The notes beneath the pieces are model-generated. The model saw nothing but the letters and a program-made list of their open reading frames with translations. It was not told the origin of the DNA and searched no databases. Both the position numbers and the translations under genes were made by a program. From assembly GCA_025267735.1 (NCBI GenBank), contig CM046294.1, forward strand, positions 44,243,570-44,307,569: a stretch of 64,000 nucleotides of DNA, given 5' to 3'. This DNA comes from Mactra quadrangularis (lineage: Eukaryota; Mollusca; Bivalvia; Venerida; Mactridae). Positions 46,501 to 51,837 of the stretch are shown here, in pieces (the first letter of the stretch is position 1; the number at the start of each line of letters is the position of its first letter).

Positions 46501-48769
46501 ATGCTTAGGAAACTCGCCCTATATTTAAATCAAAGTATCTTAAAAATATCTAATTATTAAAAAGATCTAATTATAACTGATATAAATTTTCATTGAAATA
46601 TTATGGTGGCATTGTTTTGCCATTAGATAACTGCACAATATGACGAGTAGTTTGGTTCACTAGTGAAGCAACCTATTATTGTTTTCAAAAAATAAAAGAT
46701 CATAACCATTACAAATTGTAGTGTCTACAACCTTTCTTGTTCAACACTACAACTGGTTTTCAAGTACAGTACAACCTTTCTTGTTCAACATCCATTGGGA
46801 AGGACTAAAGTGTGTTGCTGTTCAAGGTTGTTGCTCTGCATGGATTGATTCAATTAGAGTTATATATAGAATCATCAATAGCTATTATTGTGCAGAAGAT
46901 TTATTTTGTAGAGTACCGCTCTGGAGAGGTTATACTGTACTATTTCATGATCTTAATTTTAAAAAGTCAAATTTGCTAGCTGTACTTCTTCAATTTTTAC
47001 TTACTACAGTATAACCACTGCAGAGCGGCCCTCTACAAAACAAAAATCCTCTGTACAACAACAGCTTTTGAAAGTTCCCTTAGGCCTAATTCTAATTGAA
47101 TTTAACCTCTGTAGAGCAACATTCTGTGAACAGCAACACACATAAGTCCCTCCCAGTGGGTGTTGTTCAAGAAAGTTTGTATTGTAGTAAGAATTTTGGA
47201 AGAGAACTGAATTACAGGCAAGTTTTAATTTTTATTCTTTATCTGTTTATTTACCGGTGTAAACTTAATTAACATGAAGCAAGCAATACTAATTCATTCA
47301 TATCAATGTATTTCAGTGGTGTTTTTCTGGAGAATGCATTAACTCAGAGTTGGCACCGCCTGCAGATGGTAAATATAAACTTTATATCAAAGACTTTGTA
47401 TTAAGTGCTAAAAGTCCATGGGTTACTGCAAGAACTGTCTACATGTAGCAAGACAATTGTACCTCTGACCTGTCAAAATAAAATTTATACAGTAGTACAA
47501 CCTCTCTTGAACAACACCCACTAAGAAGGACTAAAGGGTATTGCTTAATACGAAAGATTCTGTCATACCAAGGTTAAATTCAATTAAAATTACATTAGCA
47601 CTTTTAAGGTGTTATTGTGCAGACAATTTGCACAGTACAGGGCCACGCTGTAGAGGTTATACTGTGGGCCTTTGAAACAAATCTTTATAATCGCTGTTTT
47701 GTTATACTGCAAGAAGCGTACCTCGAGGAAAGTTTTATCAAATGCATTGCGAGTCACCTAAAATACTCAAATAGTCAGCAAAAACTATACGCGCTGCACA
47801 CTTGTTTATCAAAATGAACAGATGGTACCATATCATTTTTACCATTTCATTGGACAAACAGGAATGGTAGACAAATTATGTTGGTATACAGGTCAAGAGT
47901 TGGCCCAGATAGCTGCACCGAAAACATGAAACTGATAGGATTAAACCATTGCTTGAAGTTGTCTACATATAAAATGATTATCAATACACTAATGTAATTT
48001 CTTTCTTTCAGAGTCATGCCTGTATGGAGATGACCCACTTAAAAATTGTTCTACATCTGACGCCTGTGATGTCAATGATTTTCTAAGTAGTAAAGTCAGA
48101 TGTTGTAAAACTTGTTCACAATTATCAACAACATCTTCAAGCACACCAACATCGTCAATAAGTACTTTATCAACGACAACTAGCTCAACATCGACAACCA
48201 CGAGTTCATCATCGACAACACCAACGACATCGACAACAACGACGTCGCCATCGACAACAACGAGCAAGCAATCCACAACAACGAGTCCAACAACAACAAC
48301 AACAACAACGTCGTCATCAACAATAACGAGCACGCAATCCACAACAACGAGTCCAACAACAACAACAACAACAACGACGTCGTCATCAACAACAACGACA
48401 AGTCCAACATCGACAACAACGACGTCGCCGGCAACTACGATGTCGTCATCGACAACAACGACGTCACCGACAACAACAACGACATCATCGACAACATCGA
48501 GTTCGTCATCGACAACAACGACATCACCGACAACAACAAGTTTGCAATCGTCAACATCAACAACAACGAGTTCGCCTTCAACAACAACAAGTTCAACATC
48601 GACAGCAACGTCGCCATTGACAACAACGACGTCGCCATCGACAACAACATCAACAACGACAAAACTCTCTACTACTGTAATGTATTCACCAACACCACTA
48701 GATAAAGAACTTACATTTGATATACAGACTATGATTTCATTATTTGTTACAACTGCATTAGTTATATAA
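16221..48769 (+). CDS. ADAM/ADAMTS-like zinc metalloprotease with mucin-like tail, 18 exons
   Basis: This gene encodes a predicted secreted or surface M12B (reprolysin-type) endopeptidase of 840 residues. Exons: 16221..16311, 17275..17486, 17628..17664, 21502..21584, 22301..22481, 31898..31995, 32562..32616, 33482..33563, 34803..34896, 38152..38229, 38947..39092, 41445..41482, 41795..41903, 43059..43226, 45720..45840, 46229..46348, 47317..47368, 48012..48769. All introns are GT-AG and the phases close to 2523 nt. Domains: signal peptide 1..~20 (KLTSILLVFIYVHGSYS), prodomain ~31..259 with basic RSKR, RRRR and RHRR sites, catalytic ~260..490, ADAMTS-type Cys-rich ~492..588, PLAC-like 591..623, Thr/Ser mucin-like ~624..815, hydrophobic end. 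H430, H434 and H440 bind zinc, E431 is the catalytic base and M455 the Met-turn. There are no thrombospondin repeats. The layout resembles invertebrate mig-17-type proteases. The exon 3/4 junction is the least certain. Confidence 0.9.
16525..16612. repeat. Perfect 44-bp tandem duplication in protease intron 1
   Basis: The two copies (16525..16568 and 16569..16612) share ATGCATTCAGTCACCGTG and ATTATTCAAGCTTTG without a visible mismatch, indicating a recent duplication. Confidence 0.9.
16837..17095 (+). mobile_element. tRNA-derived SINE with 8-bp TSD in protease intron 1
   Basis: The head contains box A (GTGGCGTAGTAGTTAGC) and box B (GGATTCGAATCC) in a tRNA-like fold. The body ends in ATATGTGTTGAATGCGACG, then TTAAA and an A/C-rich tail. 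Flanks carry ATTTATTC at 16829..16836 and 17096..17103. A 3' fragment of the same family is at 59040..59108. Confidence 0.88.
17150..17222 (-). other. tRNA-like sequence just upstream of protease exon 2
   Basis: The minus strand reads GACGATAGCGCGTCTGATTT, then TGAATTCAG and TAGGTTCGATTCC. This gives a box A, an anticodon-like loop TTTTGAA and a box B, close to a tRNA-Gln(UUG) pattern. The acceptor stem does not pair, so it is probably a SINE head or pseudo-tRNA. It ends about 50 bp before the exon 2 acceptor. Confidence 0.45.
17275..22481 (+). CDS. Prodomain exons 2 to 5 of the metalloprotease
   Basis: Exon 2 (17275..17486) joins exon 1 in phase 1 to give NDDIM-EFINVHEIPGDNARSKR and includes a possible furin site. 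Exon 3 (17628..17664) reads VPVYTREELRNP. Exon 4 reads YGVYQDSYLGASIIVSRP, and exon 5 reads FGSFTVNGNHYQIEPLSP, both typical of M12B prodomains. Exon 3 is ambiguous: its frame stays open for another 44 codons past the GTAAAG donor, and exon 4 could start at 21498 (adding Gly) if exon 3 ended in phase 0. I chose 17664 with 21502 because it uses the good donor and keeps the frame. A cDNA would settle this. Confidence 0.75.
17859..21199. mobile_element. Non-autonomous TIR DNA transposon, 3341 bp, TA TSD
   Basis: The terminal inverted repeats are CACTGTAAAAAA. They are flanked by TA on both sides (17857..17858 and 21200..21201), and the flanking SINE joins cleanly when the element is removed. Subterminal regions (about 17868..18170 and 20880..21180) are packed with GTGTTTTAAAACAC-like motifs in both orientations. 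No transposase ORF was found; the longest frames are trivial. The TA duplication suits Tc1/mariner-like or Mirage-like elements, but the CACTG end does not settle the superfamily. Confidence 0.85.
20221..20325 (+). repeat. Short duplicated motif GGTGGGGTGACGAAAT
   Basis: GGTGGGGTGACGAAATTAGG (20222) recurs as GGTGGGGTGACGAAATAAGG (20285), each followed by ACAG and ACGAAATTAGG. The four ACGAAAT copies lie inside the 3.3 kb transposon. Confidence 0.7.
21662..21683. repeat. (GA)n microsatellite
   Basis: About 11 uninterrupted GA units occur in protease intron 4. Confidence 0.9.
22517..23039. mobile_element. Mutator-like MITE with 10-bp TSD
   Basis: The inverted ends begin CAATCTCTCATAC and continue through GAGTTGTCGATCCTTACAG, TGATCT, ATCTCTGT and AACGTCTC, over about 60 bp with few mismatches. 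The flanks carry ACTCCTCACA at 22507..22516 and 23040..23049. A 9 to 11-bp duplication with long TIRs is typical of Mutator/MULE elements. There is no ORF. It lies 36 bp after the exon 5 donor of the protease gene. Confidence 0.88.
23260..23327. repeat. 68-bp near-perfect hairpin
   Basis: The arms GGATAGAGCATGAGTAGCAG plus TTTGATATGGGAT and their inverse meet at a 2-bp centre. The arm sequence also occurs singly at 8021..8045 (GGATAGAACATGAATAGCAG), so it is probably the terminal repeat of a mobile family with its interior lost. Confidence 0.8.
23330..25164. other. Protease intron 5, no feature seen
   Basis: No coding frame, RNA gene or clear repeat boundary is visible. A GC-richer patch around 24600..24830 is unexplained. 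Confidence 0.45.
25170..26057 (-). repeat. Left LTR (3' LTR of the minus-strand element)
   Basis: This is an 888-bp copy starting TAATACGCCAGAG and ending GCGCATAAT. A 128-residue frame (complement 25562..25948) is present in both LTRs but is hydrophobic, low-complexity sequence and is not considered a gene. Confidence 0.88.
26316..27227 (-). CDS. Gag-like protein with zinc knuckles and coiled coil, 303 residues
   Basis: This is the only ORF of the LTR element. Residues about 40 to 75 carry two cysteine/histidine motifs, CRRCGECHSLNSVC and CYNCRKYGHYAKQC. The second is a CX2CX4HX4C zinc knuckle as in retroelement nucleocapsids, and the pair fits the invertebrate Gypsy-type Gag pattern. Residues about 130 to 290 are a long charged helix with heptad character (for example SVKSELFEAKEEIKTLKRKL), not usual in Gag. 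The C terminus is basic with His (NRK end). The capsid region that normally precedes the knuckles is missing or very short. The role is presumably RNA binding and packaging of the element. The frame has no interruption, consistent with a recent copy. Confidence 0.8.
   Translation of the reverse strand: MDIMSSYRSQRLPCSAITMHAVNLLEMLLRPSYQQSSYKKCRRCGECHSLNSVCKASGRMCYNCRKYGHYAKQCNSTVKTTTVPHVNTLNNMLDSDAMEREYICQILPFSAVEGTEFRRATQFNNEYLVEVDDCYELVGEKDDEIREKRREIESLQTEVKSVKSELFEAKEEIKTLKRKLNSKDDAIRSHKATNSKLKQQEIIFNQDINTLTVEIQKLKLEEQRKDAYMQMYRSDLLENFKKSEKARTESDEKFNNLNKLYSSLRDSYDKLQQAHDRLKYNTKKENSQFNKPWKRNHHCNNRK
27357..28244 (-). repeat. Right LTR (5' LTR of the minus-strand element)
   Basis: This is the 888-bp direct copy of the left LTR at a constant offset of 2187 bp. 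No mismatch was seen on reading. Confidence 0.88.
28250..30265. other. Protease intron 5, no gene seen
   Basis: This is unannotated AT-rich sequence. A weak tRNA box B-like motif (CCGGGTTCTATTCCAGCAC) occurs near 28465..28485, too degenerate to call. Confidence 0.4.
30268..30669 (-). repeat. Dispersed repeat, inverted partner of 42490..42868
   Basis: It matches the plus-strand sequence at 42490..42868 in inverse orientation at very high identity over about 380 bp. Examples are TCACGTCGAGATGAACTT, GTCGACCAATCAATGCGTAG and TCATCTAGACGAAA. In the other locus this segment is the interior of a TIR element (42391..42924). Here the terminal repeats are not evident. Confidence 0.82.
30942..31253. 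repeat. Duplicated 53-bp segment in protease intron 5
   Basis: Positions 30942..30995 and 31201..31253 share ATTGTTCTATATATTTT and TTAGGTACATACAATGTACA and TCTATTGTGCGAAAT with one indel. Confidence 0.85.
31395..31494 (-). mobile_element. 100-bp insertion with hammerhead-ribozyme-like core and 14-bp TSD
   Basis: The insert is flanked by TATTATTTGCACTA (31381..31394 and 31495..31508). On its minus strand, complement 31451..31474 reads CTGATGAAGCCGCAAGGC then GAAACG. This is the CUGAUGA, stem II (GCC-GCAA-GGC), GAAA arrangement of hammerhead ribozymes. Such cores are known in Penelope-like retroelements. A GTC lies downstream (complement near 31415), but stem I pairing is not visible, so self-cleavage is doubtful. 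Likely a severely truncated Penelope-like or related insertion. Confidence 0.6.
32718..33009 (-). mobile_element. SINE of the AACGCCGT-tail family in protease intron 7
   Basis: On the plus strand it begins with a TTGTTGTTTTTTATTGG tail, then CTTTAACGCCGTATCAACAC. It ends near CTATCGACCCGGG, with GATTCAAACCCGTACC as an inverse box B. The body (CACCTAACCTAGCTTTCCTG, CCAGTACTCACCTACC) also occurs in decayed form in the array at 59490..61850. Confidence 0.75.
33947..34558 (+). other. Unassigned 203-codon open frame in protease intron 8
   Basis: An ATG-started frame runs 203 codons, long for chance in AT-rich DNA. The product has mixed hydrophobic and basic stretches (RRRRVHAGMSCSMS, VHVFWFYIATSLKLV-like) and no recognisable domain. 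There is no splice context, and the codons resemble translated non-coding sequence. It might be a relic of a transposon ORF or simply chance. Confidence 0.2.
35535..38105 (-). mobile_element. 5'-truncated non-LTR retrotransposon (jockey/CR1-like LINE)
   Basis: The element is read on the minus strand and ends in an (ATT)n tail (35535..35571). Its 5' end, near 38105, is inside the endonuclease domain, as expected from incomplete reverse transcription. The junction lies only about 46 bp before protease exon 10 (38152). No target duplication was recognised. Confidence 0.85.
35751..38105 (-). CDS. LINE endonuclease (partial) and reverse transcriptase
   Basis: The frame stays open from the truncation point to the stop at 35751, about 785 codons. 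The first ATG (37907) is internal and not the native start. Residues upstream of it (NFTQLVESATRVTSTSATLI, SLSDHFPVCFTR) are the C-terminal part of an APE-type endonuclease, with the SDH motif. The RT follows with NNYRPISILPVLSKIIER, QSGFRTNHSCETAL, FLDLSKAFDLVNH, SGVPQGSVLGPLLFIMYIND and the catalytic FADD. A C-terminal segment with HLEYCCSVWGNC is typical of jockey/CR1-like LINEs. The RT frame is uninterrupted, so insertion is fairly recent, but the copy cannot be autonomous because its 5' part is missing. Confidence 0.9.
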   Translation of the reverse strand, partial: TNYSLFNFTQLVESATRVTSTSATLIDHVYSNVPCFIQNVCVPPLSLSDHFPVCFTRKTSSKTDGPMHKLINFRSTKHFNEELFLQDLQSKPWNTIDIFDDPNDALDYFIQLFTETLDNHAPMKSKRVKYSNQPEWYTNEIKSDIKQRDRYKACGDDTNYKIFRNRVRNKIRKSKKQIVSESIRKNEKQNPSKLWKTLKDLTGNSSKAHSNFINDDQGNPILDHKQMADTFNDFFINIIQSFQSHTFNNNDLANLNNNSNLNAGQVEFEIPLVQESFVEKQLLNIDPKKSTGLDGLSPKFLKSSAKVISKSITKILNLSITRNIFPKQFKIAKVIPIHKKGATSDKNNYRPISILPVLSKIIERHVANHITKYLEDHKLLYENQSGFRTNHSCETALISIVDRWIGAINDHQYVGTVFLDLSKAFDLVNHSILIKKLESFNFSTKTLQWFKSYLSNRYQKVCVSGKLSEPGNITSGVPQGSVLGPLLFIMYINDMPNELKNIFTDMFADDTTLTAVGKSHDEVQKELQTNIDKIFKWCQNNSMALNPTKTKSMIISASNKKCSNNILSLNLGQDTIESSICERLLGVQVDNNLTWKNQINSVIKKCNSKLYLLQRIKQFISIPIRKLFYNAYILPHLEYCCSVWGNCNDNLMEILIKFQKRAARIILEKDYNTPSQELFSTLKWMNFRERVDYKKSIIMYKSINNLCPQYLSQKFIKSNTECTRHLRSSDNDQLLYVPKPRLEFTKKSLNYSGPKLWNALPYEVQSARNLHSFKHKYTLWWNTK
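39377..41000. repeat. 40-bp minisatellite, about 41 copies, in protease intron 11
   Basis: The unit has the form GTTATTATCTCCCTTTGATA then TGAAAACTTTAGTAAAGTGA, period exactly 40 for most of its length. Variants are TTATTATC or TTGTTATC, ATATG or ATATA, and GTGAG or GGGGG. GGGGG units start at 39901, 40101, 40221, 40461 and 40581. The ends (39377..39720 and 40980..41160) are more diverged than the centre, as expected from unequal exchange. The GTTATCTCCCTT core is the same motif that is scattered singly through the window. Confidence 0.95.
41795..43226 (+). CDS. Catalytic-site exons 13 and 14 of the metalloprotease
   Basis: Exon 13 (41795..41903) ends in VHIAAHELGH and exon 14 (43059..43226) begins IGTRHDGNGNSC. 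The Asn codon between them is split by a phase-2 intron. The joined motif is the complete HExGHxxGxxHD zinc site of M12B proteases. The Met-turn follows as SLYLMAP. Upstream exons 11 and 12 give the conserved HDHAGLFTGFDL lead-in. All zinc ligands and the Glu base are present, so the enzyme is predicted to be active. Confidence 0.92.
42391..42924. mobile_element. TIR element (GGGTTTTCCG ends) in protease intron 13
   Basis: The perfect 10-bp ends GGGTTTTCCG and CGGAAAACCC enclose 534 bp. The left subterminal GGTACAAACAAACTTTTGCT and right ATGTGTTTGTTCTGCC extend the inverted repeat imperfectly. The interior 42490..42868 is the repeat also found inverted at 30268..30669 and decayed at 1908..2040. 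No ORF. Confidence 0.7.
43008..43035 (+). pseudogene. Decayed duplicate of the exon 14 start within intron 13
   Basis: AGTACTGGTACCCGATTTGA then TGGTAATG repeats AGTATTGGTACCCGGCATGA then TGGTAATG at 43057..43084, 49 bp downstream. The copy would encode GTRFDG instead of GTRHDG, losing the third zinc ligand, and it lacks a good acceptor tract. A short tandem duplication now part of the intron. Confidence 0.75.
43511..45037. mobile_element. Pearl-like element: TIRs enclosing a hexamer array and about 170-bp tandem repeats
   Basis: The ends are GCTCGACTTTTCG and its inverse CGAAAAGTCGAGC. After the left end comes a (GGCGTC)n/(GGCGTT)n array (43551..43610), then about eight diverged units of roughly 170 bp. 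Each carries ACTTAAAGTTTGTATACTTAT-like and GGATGAATTATT-like blocks with AGTAATTGCCCTTTTATACT. Similar architecture, a short TIR plus a tandem core, is known for pearl elements of bivalves. No ORF is encoded. It lies in protease intron 14. Confidence 0.8.
45379..45585. mobile_element. Palindromic MITE (ATAGACTAT ends)
   Basis: The arms ATAGACTTAATTCGGAACTC and (inverse) ATAGACTATATCCGGAATTC continue through CAAAT, TGGGTTTTTCC, TGTAGGTACAAACAAA and a TTTGTTACA-like segment. The two arms nearly meet, so the whole 207 bp can fold. One arm is found alone at 1199..1305. Confidence 0.8.
45720..47368 (+). CDS. Cysteine-rich domain exons 15 to 17 of the metalloprotease
   Basis: The three exons encode YSVDEQCNMTFGNDAVLC, then CYAMQC with FFPFDGTPCGDKK, then WCFSGECI. 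This order (DEQC...C...C..xxC...DGTxCG..kWC..GxC) is the ADAMTS cysteine-rich domain 2 pattern. It follows the catalytic domain without a thrombospondin type 1 repeat, the arrangement seen in ADAMTS-like proteins of invertebrates. Confidence 0.88.
46050..46160. repeat. Tandem duplication of about 55 bp in protease intron 15
   Basis: The segment CCCCATCACTTAAGTCATAG with ATAT, plus the preceding ATTTGTTTCT, is present twice (46050..46104 and 46112..46160) with a small indel. Confidence 0.85.
46374..46517. mobile_element. 144-bp palindromic MITE in protease intron 16
   Basis: The arms GCGAGTTTCCGCAGCATA and (inverse) GCGAGTTTCCTAAGCATA are followed by ATCGCTAGCTAGCG and CCCTGGTACC on both sides. 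It has no coding potential. Confidence 0.85.
46767..46937 (+). mobile_element. Pogo-like MITE, copy 1
   Basis: It starts CAGTACAACCTTTCTTG, ends GAGAGGTTATACTG and is flanked by TA on both sides. The CAGTNNAACC end and TA duplication fit pogo/Tigger-type elements. It shares AAGGACTAAAG with copy 3. A 97-codon frame across it is a by-product and not a gene. Confidence 0.75.
47007..47187 (-). mobile_element. Pogo-like MITE, copy 2, inverted
   Basis: It is bounded by TA and starts CAGTATAACCACTGCAGAG on the plus strand. Its inverse matches copy 1 (GAACAACACCCACTGGGAGG; TGTGTTGCTGTTCA). It lies 69 bp from copy 1 in opposite orientation, making a larger inverted pair. Confidence 0.75.
47490..47664 (+). 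mobile_element. Pogo-like MITE, copy 3
   Basis: It starts CAGTAGTACAACCTCTCTTG after TA and ends TAGAGGTTATACTG followed by TG, so the right duplication has mutated. The interior matches copies 1 and 2. It lies in the protease intron before the last exon. Confidence 0.75.
48012..48769 (+). CDS. Last exon: PLAC-like module, Thr-rich mucin domain, hydrophobic end
   Basis: The exon starts with a six-cysteine segment (C591, C601, C607, C619, C620, C623; RCCKTC) resembling the PLAC domain that closes many ADAMTS proteins. It continues with about 190 residues that are almost only Thr, Ser and Pro, encoded by ACA/ACG/TCG/CCA codons (48126..48660). Such a stretch is expected to be densely O-glycosylated. 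The protein ends in FDIQTMISLFVTTALVI, a short hydrophobic tail with no cytoplasmic part, which suits a GPI-anchor signal or a weak membrane segment. The near-microsatellite DNA is likely to vary in length between alleles. Confidence 0.85.
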
Positions 48770-48958
48770 TTATGATTTGCAAAAACGGCGTACGCCAATT
48801 TTAAAATAGGGCACTGGCGTTGCGTATTTTTCACACAGTTGTGGATCCCAATTGCGCCGGTCTAAAGAAACTTGCAAGTATAGAAACATTTGTTTCATTA
48901 ATGCCAAAGTGAAAACTTTTGCAATTGTGTTTTGGCTATTTTACGTGTTTACACACAC

Positions 48959-48964
48959 AATAAA
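48959..48964 (+). terminator. Polyadenylation signal AATAAA of the metalloprotease gene
   Basis: AATAAA lies 190 bp after the stop codon, the first canonical signal downstream, within ACACACAATAAAGAATG. Confidence 0.65.
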
Positions 48965-49059
48965 GAATGTTGATAAGTATACCTGATTTTTTATCTAAGA
49001 TTGTGTTGACTTTTTCAAATAATGAAGTTTAATTGTTTTTGCCTTGGTCTGACTACTTA

Positions 49060-49300
49060 ATTAATACATAAGTCGCTGTTTGCCAATCCCATGATCGATA
49101 CGTGCCAAACAAGACATGTGGATGGATTACTCGGACTTTATCACAGCCCGAGATAATGATTTCATAAAGAACGCTACTTTCAGATGTCTCGGACTTTATC
49201 GTTGTAATGACAGTCCGAGATAATGATTTCAAAAAGAACGCTACAGTTGGATTTCTCAGACATTTTCGTTCTAATTACATAAGTCACCATCTGCCAATCA
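49060..49300. repeat. Nested local duplications downstream of the protease gene
   Basis: ACATAAGTCGCTGTTTGCCAA (49065) and ACATAAGTCACCATCTGCCAA (49278) flank two copies of a unit with CTCGGACTTTATC and GTCCGAGATAATGATTTCA then AAGAACGCTAC (49131..49190 and 49191..49253). The GGACTTTATC and GATAATG parts have some inverted symmetry. Confidence 0.7.
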
Positions 49301-49349
49301 CATTACCATCGTATGAAAGTCAAGTATACATATATAAAAAGTTTTAAAT

Positions 49350-51830
49350 AGTTGTATAAAACTGTCCTTTATCAGATCTCAAAATTGATAGATACGAACT
49401 GGACATTGTTGCAGATGATTTTGTATCTTTTATAATAAACTACATATTGCCCATCTCCATTTGTTTTTAATCATTTGACATTGTTTCTTGTGAGATATGA
49501 CCAGTTTTGTTCTAAATAATAAGTTTAATTCGACTGGTATTCAAATTTTCAGGTGCCTTTTTTCACTAAAATATCTGATATGGAAAACATACCGGATTAA
49601 AAAAACAGCAACTAGTTTGTACACTTGAAAACCCTATTGTTTACACAAATAAAGGAGTAGGTGCGGTTCGGCTCTGTAAAATTGAGGATTTTTTTAAATC
49701 ACGATGTTGGTCATAATATTTCTCATGTAAAATTTTCCAAATTCTAGTAGGGAGGGGGGTCGGGACCTCCCTGACCCCCCCCGCTGGAGCCGCATATGAA
49801 TAGGAAGAAAAGTTGCTTGTGACTATACACACAAAACACCTAATATATACTACATGCAAAACCCTGCTTGTCTGCACGTTTCTTGCAATGAATAGCTTGT
49901 ATTTGAAGCTATTGTGATCTGTCAATTTGTTTCCTTGTGATCAGGTTTGACCAACTTGTACATCATGCTTTTAAACAATGCACTATTCATAACTGAATGA
50001 GACAAACAAGTTTGTCAAAAACCTTACCAAAATGATAAAATCTCGTACACAAAATGGGTATTTGTTTACTAATGATGTTATGTACAAGATTCAGATAAAA
50101 ATCTAACTTCCGTAGTTAGGAGTGAAACTATAGAAGAATTCTGTTATGGTTTGTACATAATGCTATACAGTTTTACTAAATATCAATGCATACTTTAAAT
50201 TGTTTTGTTGAATACAAAAATATGGTTGATAGACCTTCTTTGTTTCACATCTATACATGTTTAAAACTATATGACTGACTTTATGTTGCAAATGATCAAA
50301 TATAAAAGTTTATCTGGGCTCTCATAAAAAGTCATATGAAGTTATATGTCTGAACACATGACTGCAGGTTGATAATTGCATCATGAAAATTTAACTTCTT
50401 GCATTGACTTCCTGCCTGTGTTGGATATTTTTTCATGTCACTTGGTAAAATATAATGTATCGTACAAACACCTGATCTCGTTCCTCACCTGATTTCGGTC
50501 CTTTCATAAAAAAGTTGTGTACTTTGCTATTTTATTGCGTATGACGTCATCAATTCGTGTGCACAATGTCAAGTAAACAATCCACGCAATTACAACTGTC
50601 AAACGAGAATAATGCGCAAGAAACAGGTTTTTAGAATGAAAATTTTGTGATGGTGAATATTTTTCAGTAAATCCTTATTACCTTTTTCTGCTCTGTCAGT
50701 ACAATCCATTAAATATTGTTTAAAAGTATGTTATAATAAAAAAGCACATGGCATGTAGCCCTTGCTCATAAAGTCACGTGACAGTCATGTGGCAGCTAAT
50801 TATGACGTCACAAAGAGCCAAATACGGTAGAAGTGTGAAATTAGGTCATCTATTTTTAGCCGCCATGACAGTTTTCAGAAAATGGTCGTGTTTTTTTTGG
50901 AAGAATTTGGATTTGTTTTAAATATAAAATATCAGCAAGTATATGATAAACAAATGGAATATAGATTGAAAGGTTCGTTTTTCATGTATTTTTCTGAAAG
51001 TATTGTTGCATTAATTAGAAATGGTTCATTGAGTCCTTAGAGGTGCGAGAACCCGTCTGTCCACCATATAATCATTTTCACTTGCTATTTTGTATAACAT
51101 TGGTGTGACAATGAAAAGGATTTTGCTTCTTTTGCCTCTGTATACGTACCATAAATAATATGGATTGCCCAACAGTACAGGCTTCATTCAGAATTTTCAT
51201 AAAAGACGACATATATGTGAGGATTCTTCTTGATGAATGAACTTTATTTTGTACATTTTTGTATCATAGTTGAGCACAATGTGAGCAAGGTGATTCTAAA
51301 TCCACATATTTTTCAACCATTAAAATGAAGTCACTCTGCTTGATTCTATTCTCAACTACCTAGATCATTTCTTGTATCAATTTCTGAATCTACTTTAATA
51401 TGATAATAATAAAACGAAGAAAAAGTAAAAGAAGTACTGAAATCTTTCCTGTTTTATATCATAATTTACTTTATTCCAACATGTTCATATTAAGTCAATT
51501 ATTTCTTATAAAATGCAATTTGTAGAATATATTGGTAACACATTGCTATACTATTAATAAAAGTTAACCTTACACGGTACAGCCCAGTAGTGTCATCCTA
51601 TATGAAAGCTTGGAATCATAATCTTTTATGCAGTTTTCCTGAGCCATTTTGTATCTTGTTCACCTATTTGGATTAAACATTTTAACACACATTTTGAAAC
51701 ATTTTCATTTTAGATATTAATACAAATTTATTTTCATTTTGATCAATGTTTTAAAATTTCAATATGAAAGAAGAGGTAAAAATCAGATTTCATAATCGTA
51801 AAGGTTGTATTTCAAATTACAGAAATGTAT
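49350..51830. other. Intergenic, no gene supported
   Basis: No spliced or single-exon gene is supported. A C-rich patch near 49745..49790 interrupts AT-rich sequence; a minus-strand frame across it (49641..49925) was considered and not accepted. Several short CG-containing palindromes (TGACGTCA-like) occur near 50550 and 50800. Confidence 0.4.
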
Positions 51831-51837
51831 AATGTTT

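Noticed and set aside
46721..47014. 97-codon plus-strand frame
   Set aside because: It spans a pogo-like MITE and its TIR. Apparent protein features are explained by the repeat.
47989..48834. 281-codon minus-strand frame rich in Val and Asp
   Set aside because: It is the antisense shadow of the Thr/Ser-coding exon of the protease. The simple-sequence composition removes stops on both strands.
49641..49925. 94-codon minus-strand frame with a Pro-rich part (REVPTPLPTRIWKILHEKYY)
   Set aside because: It looks somewhat protein-like and may be a fragment of a mobile ORF, but there is no second exon, domain or repeat partner in the window to support it.
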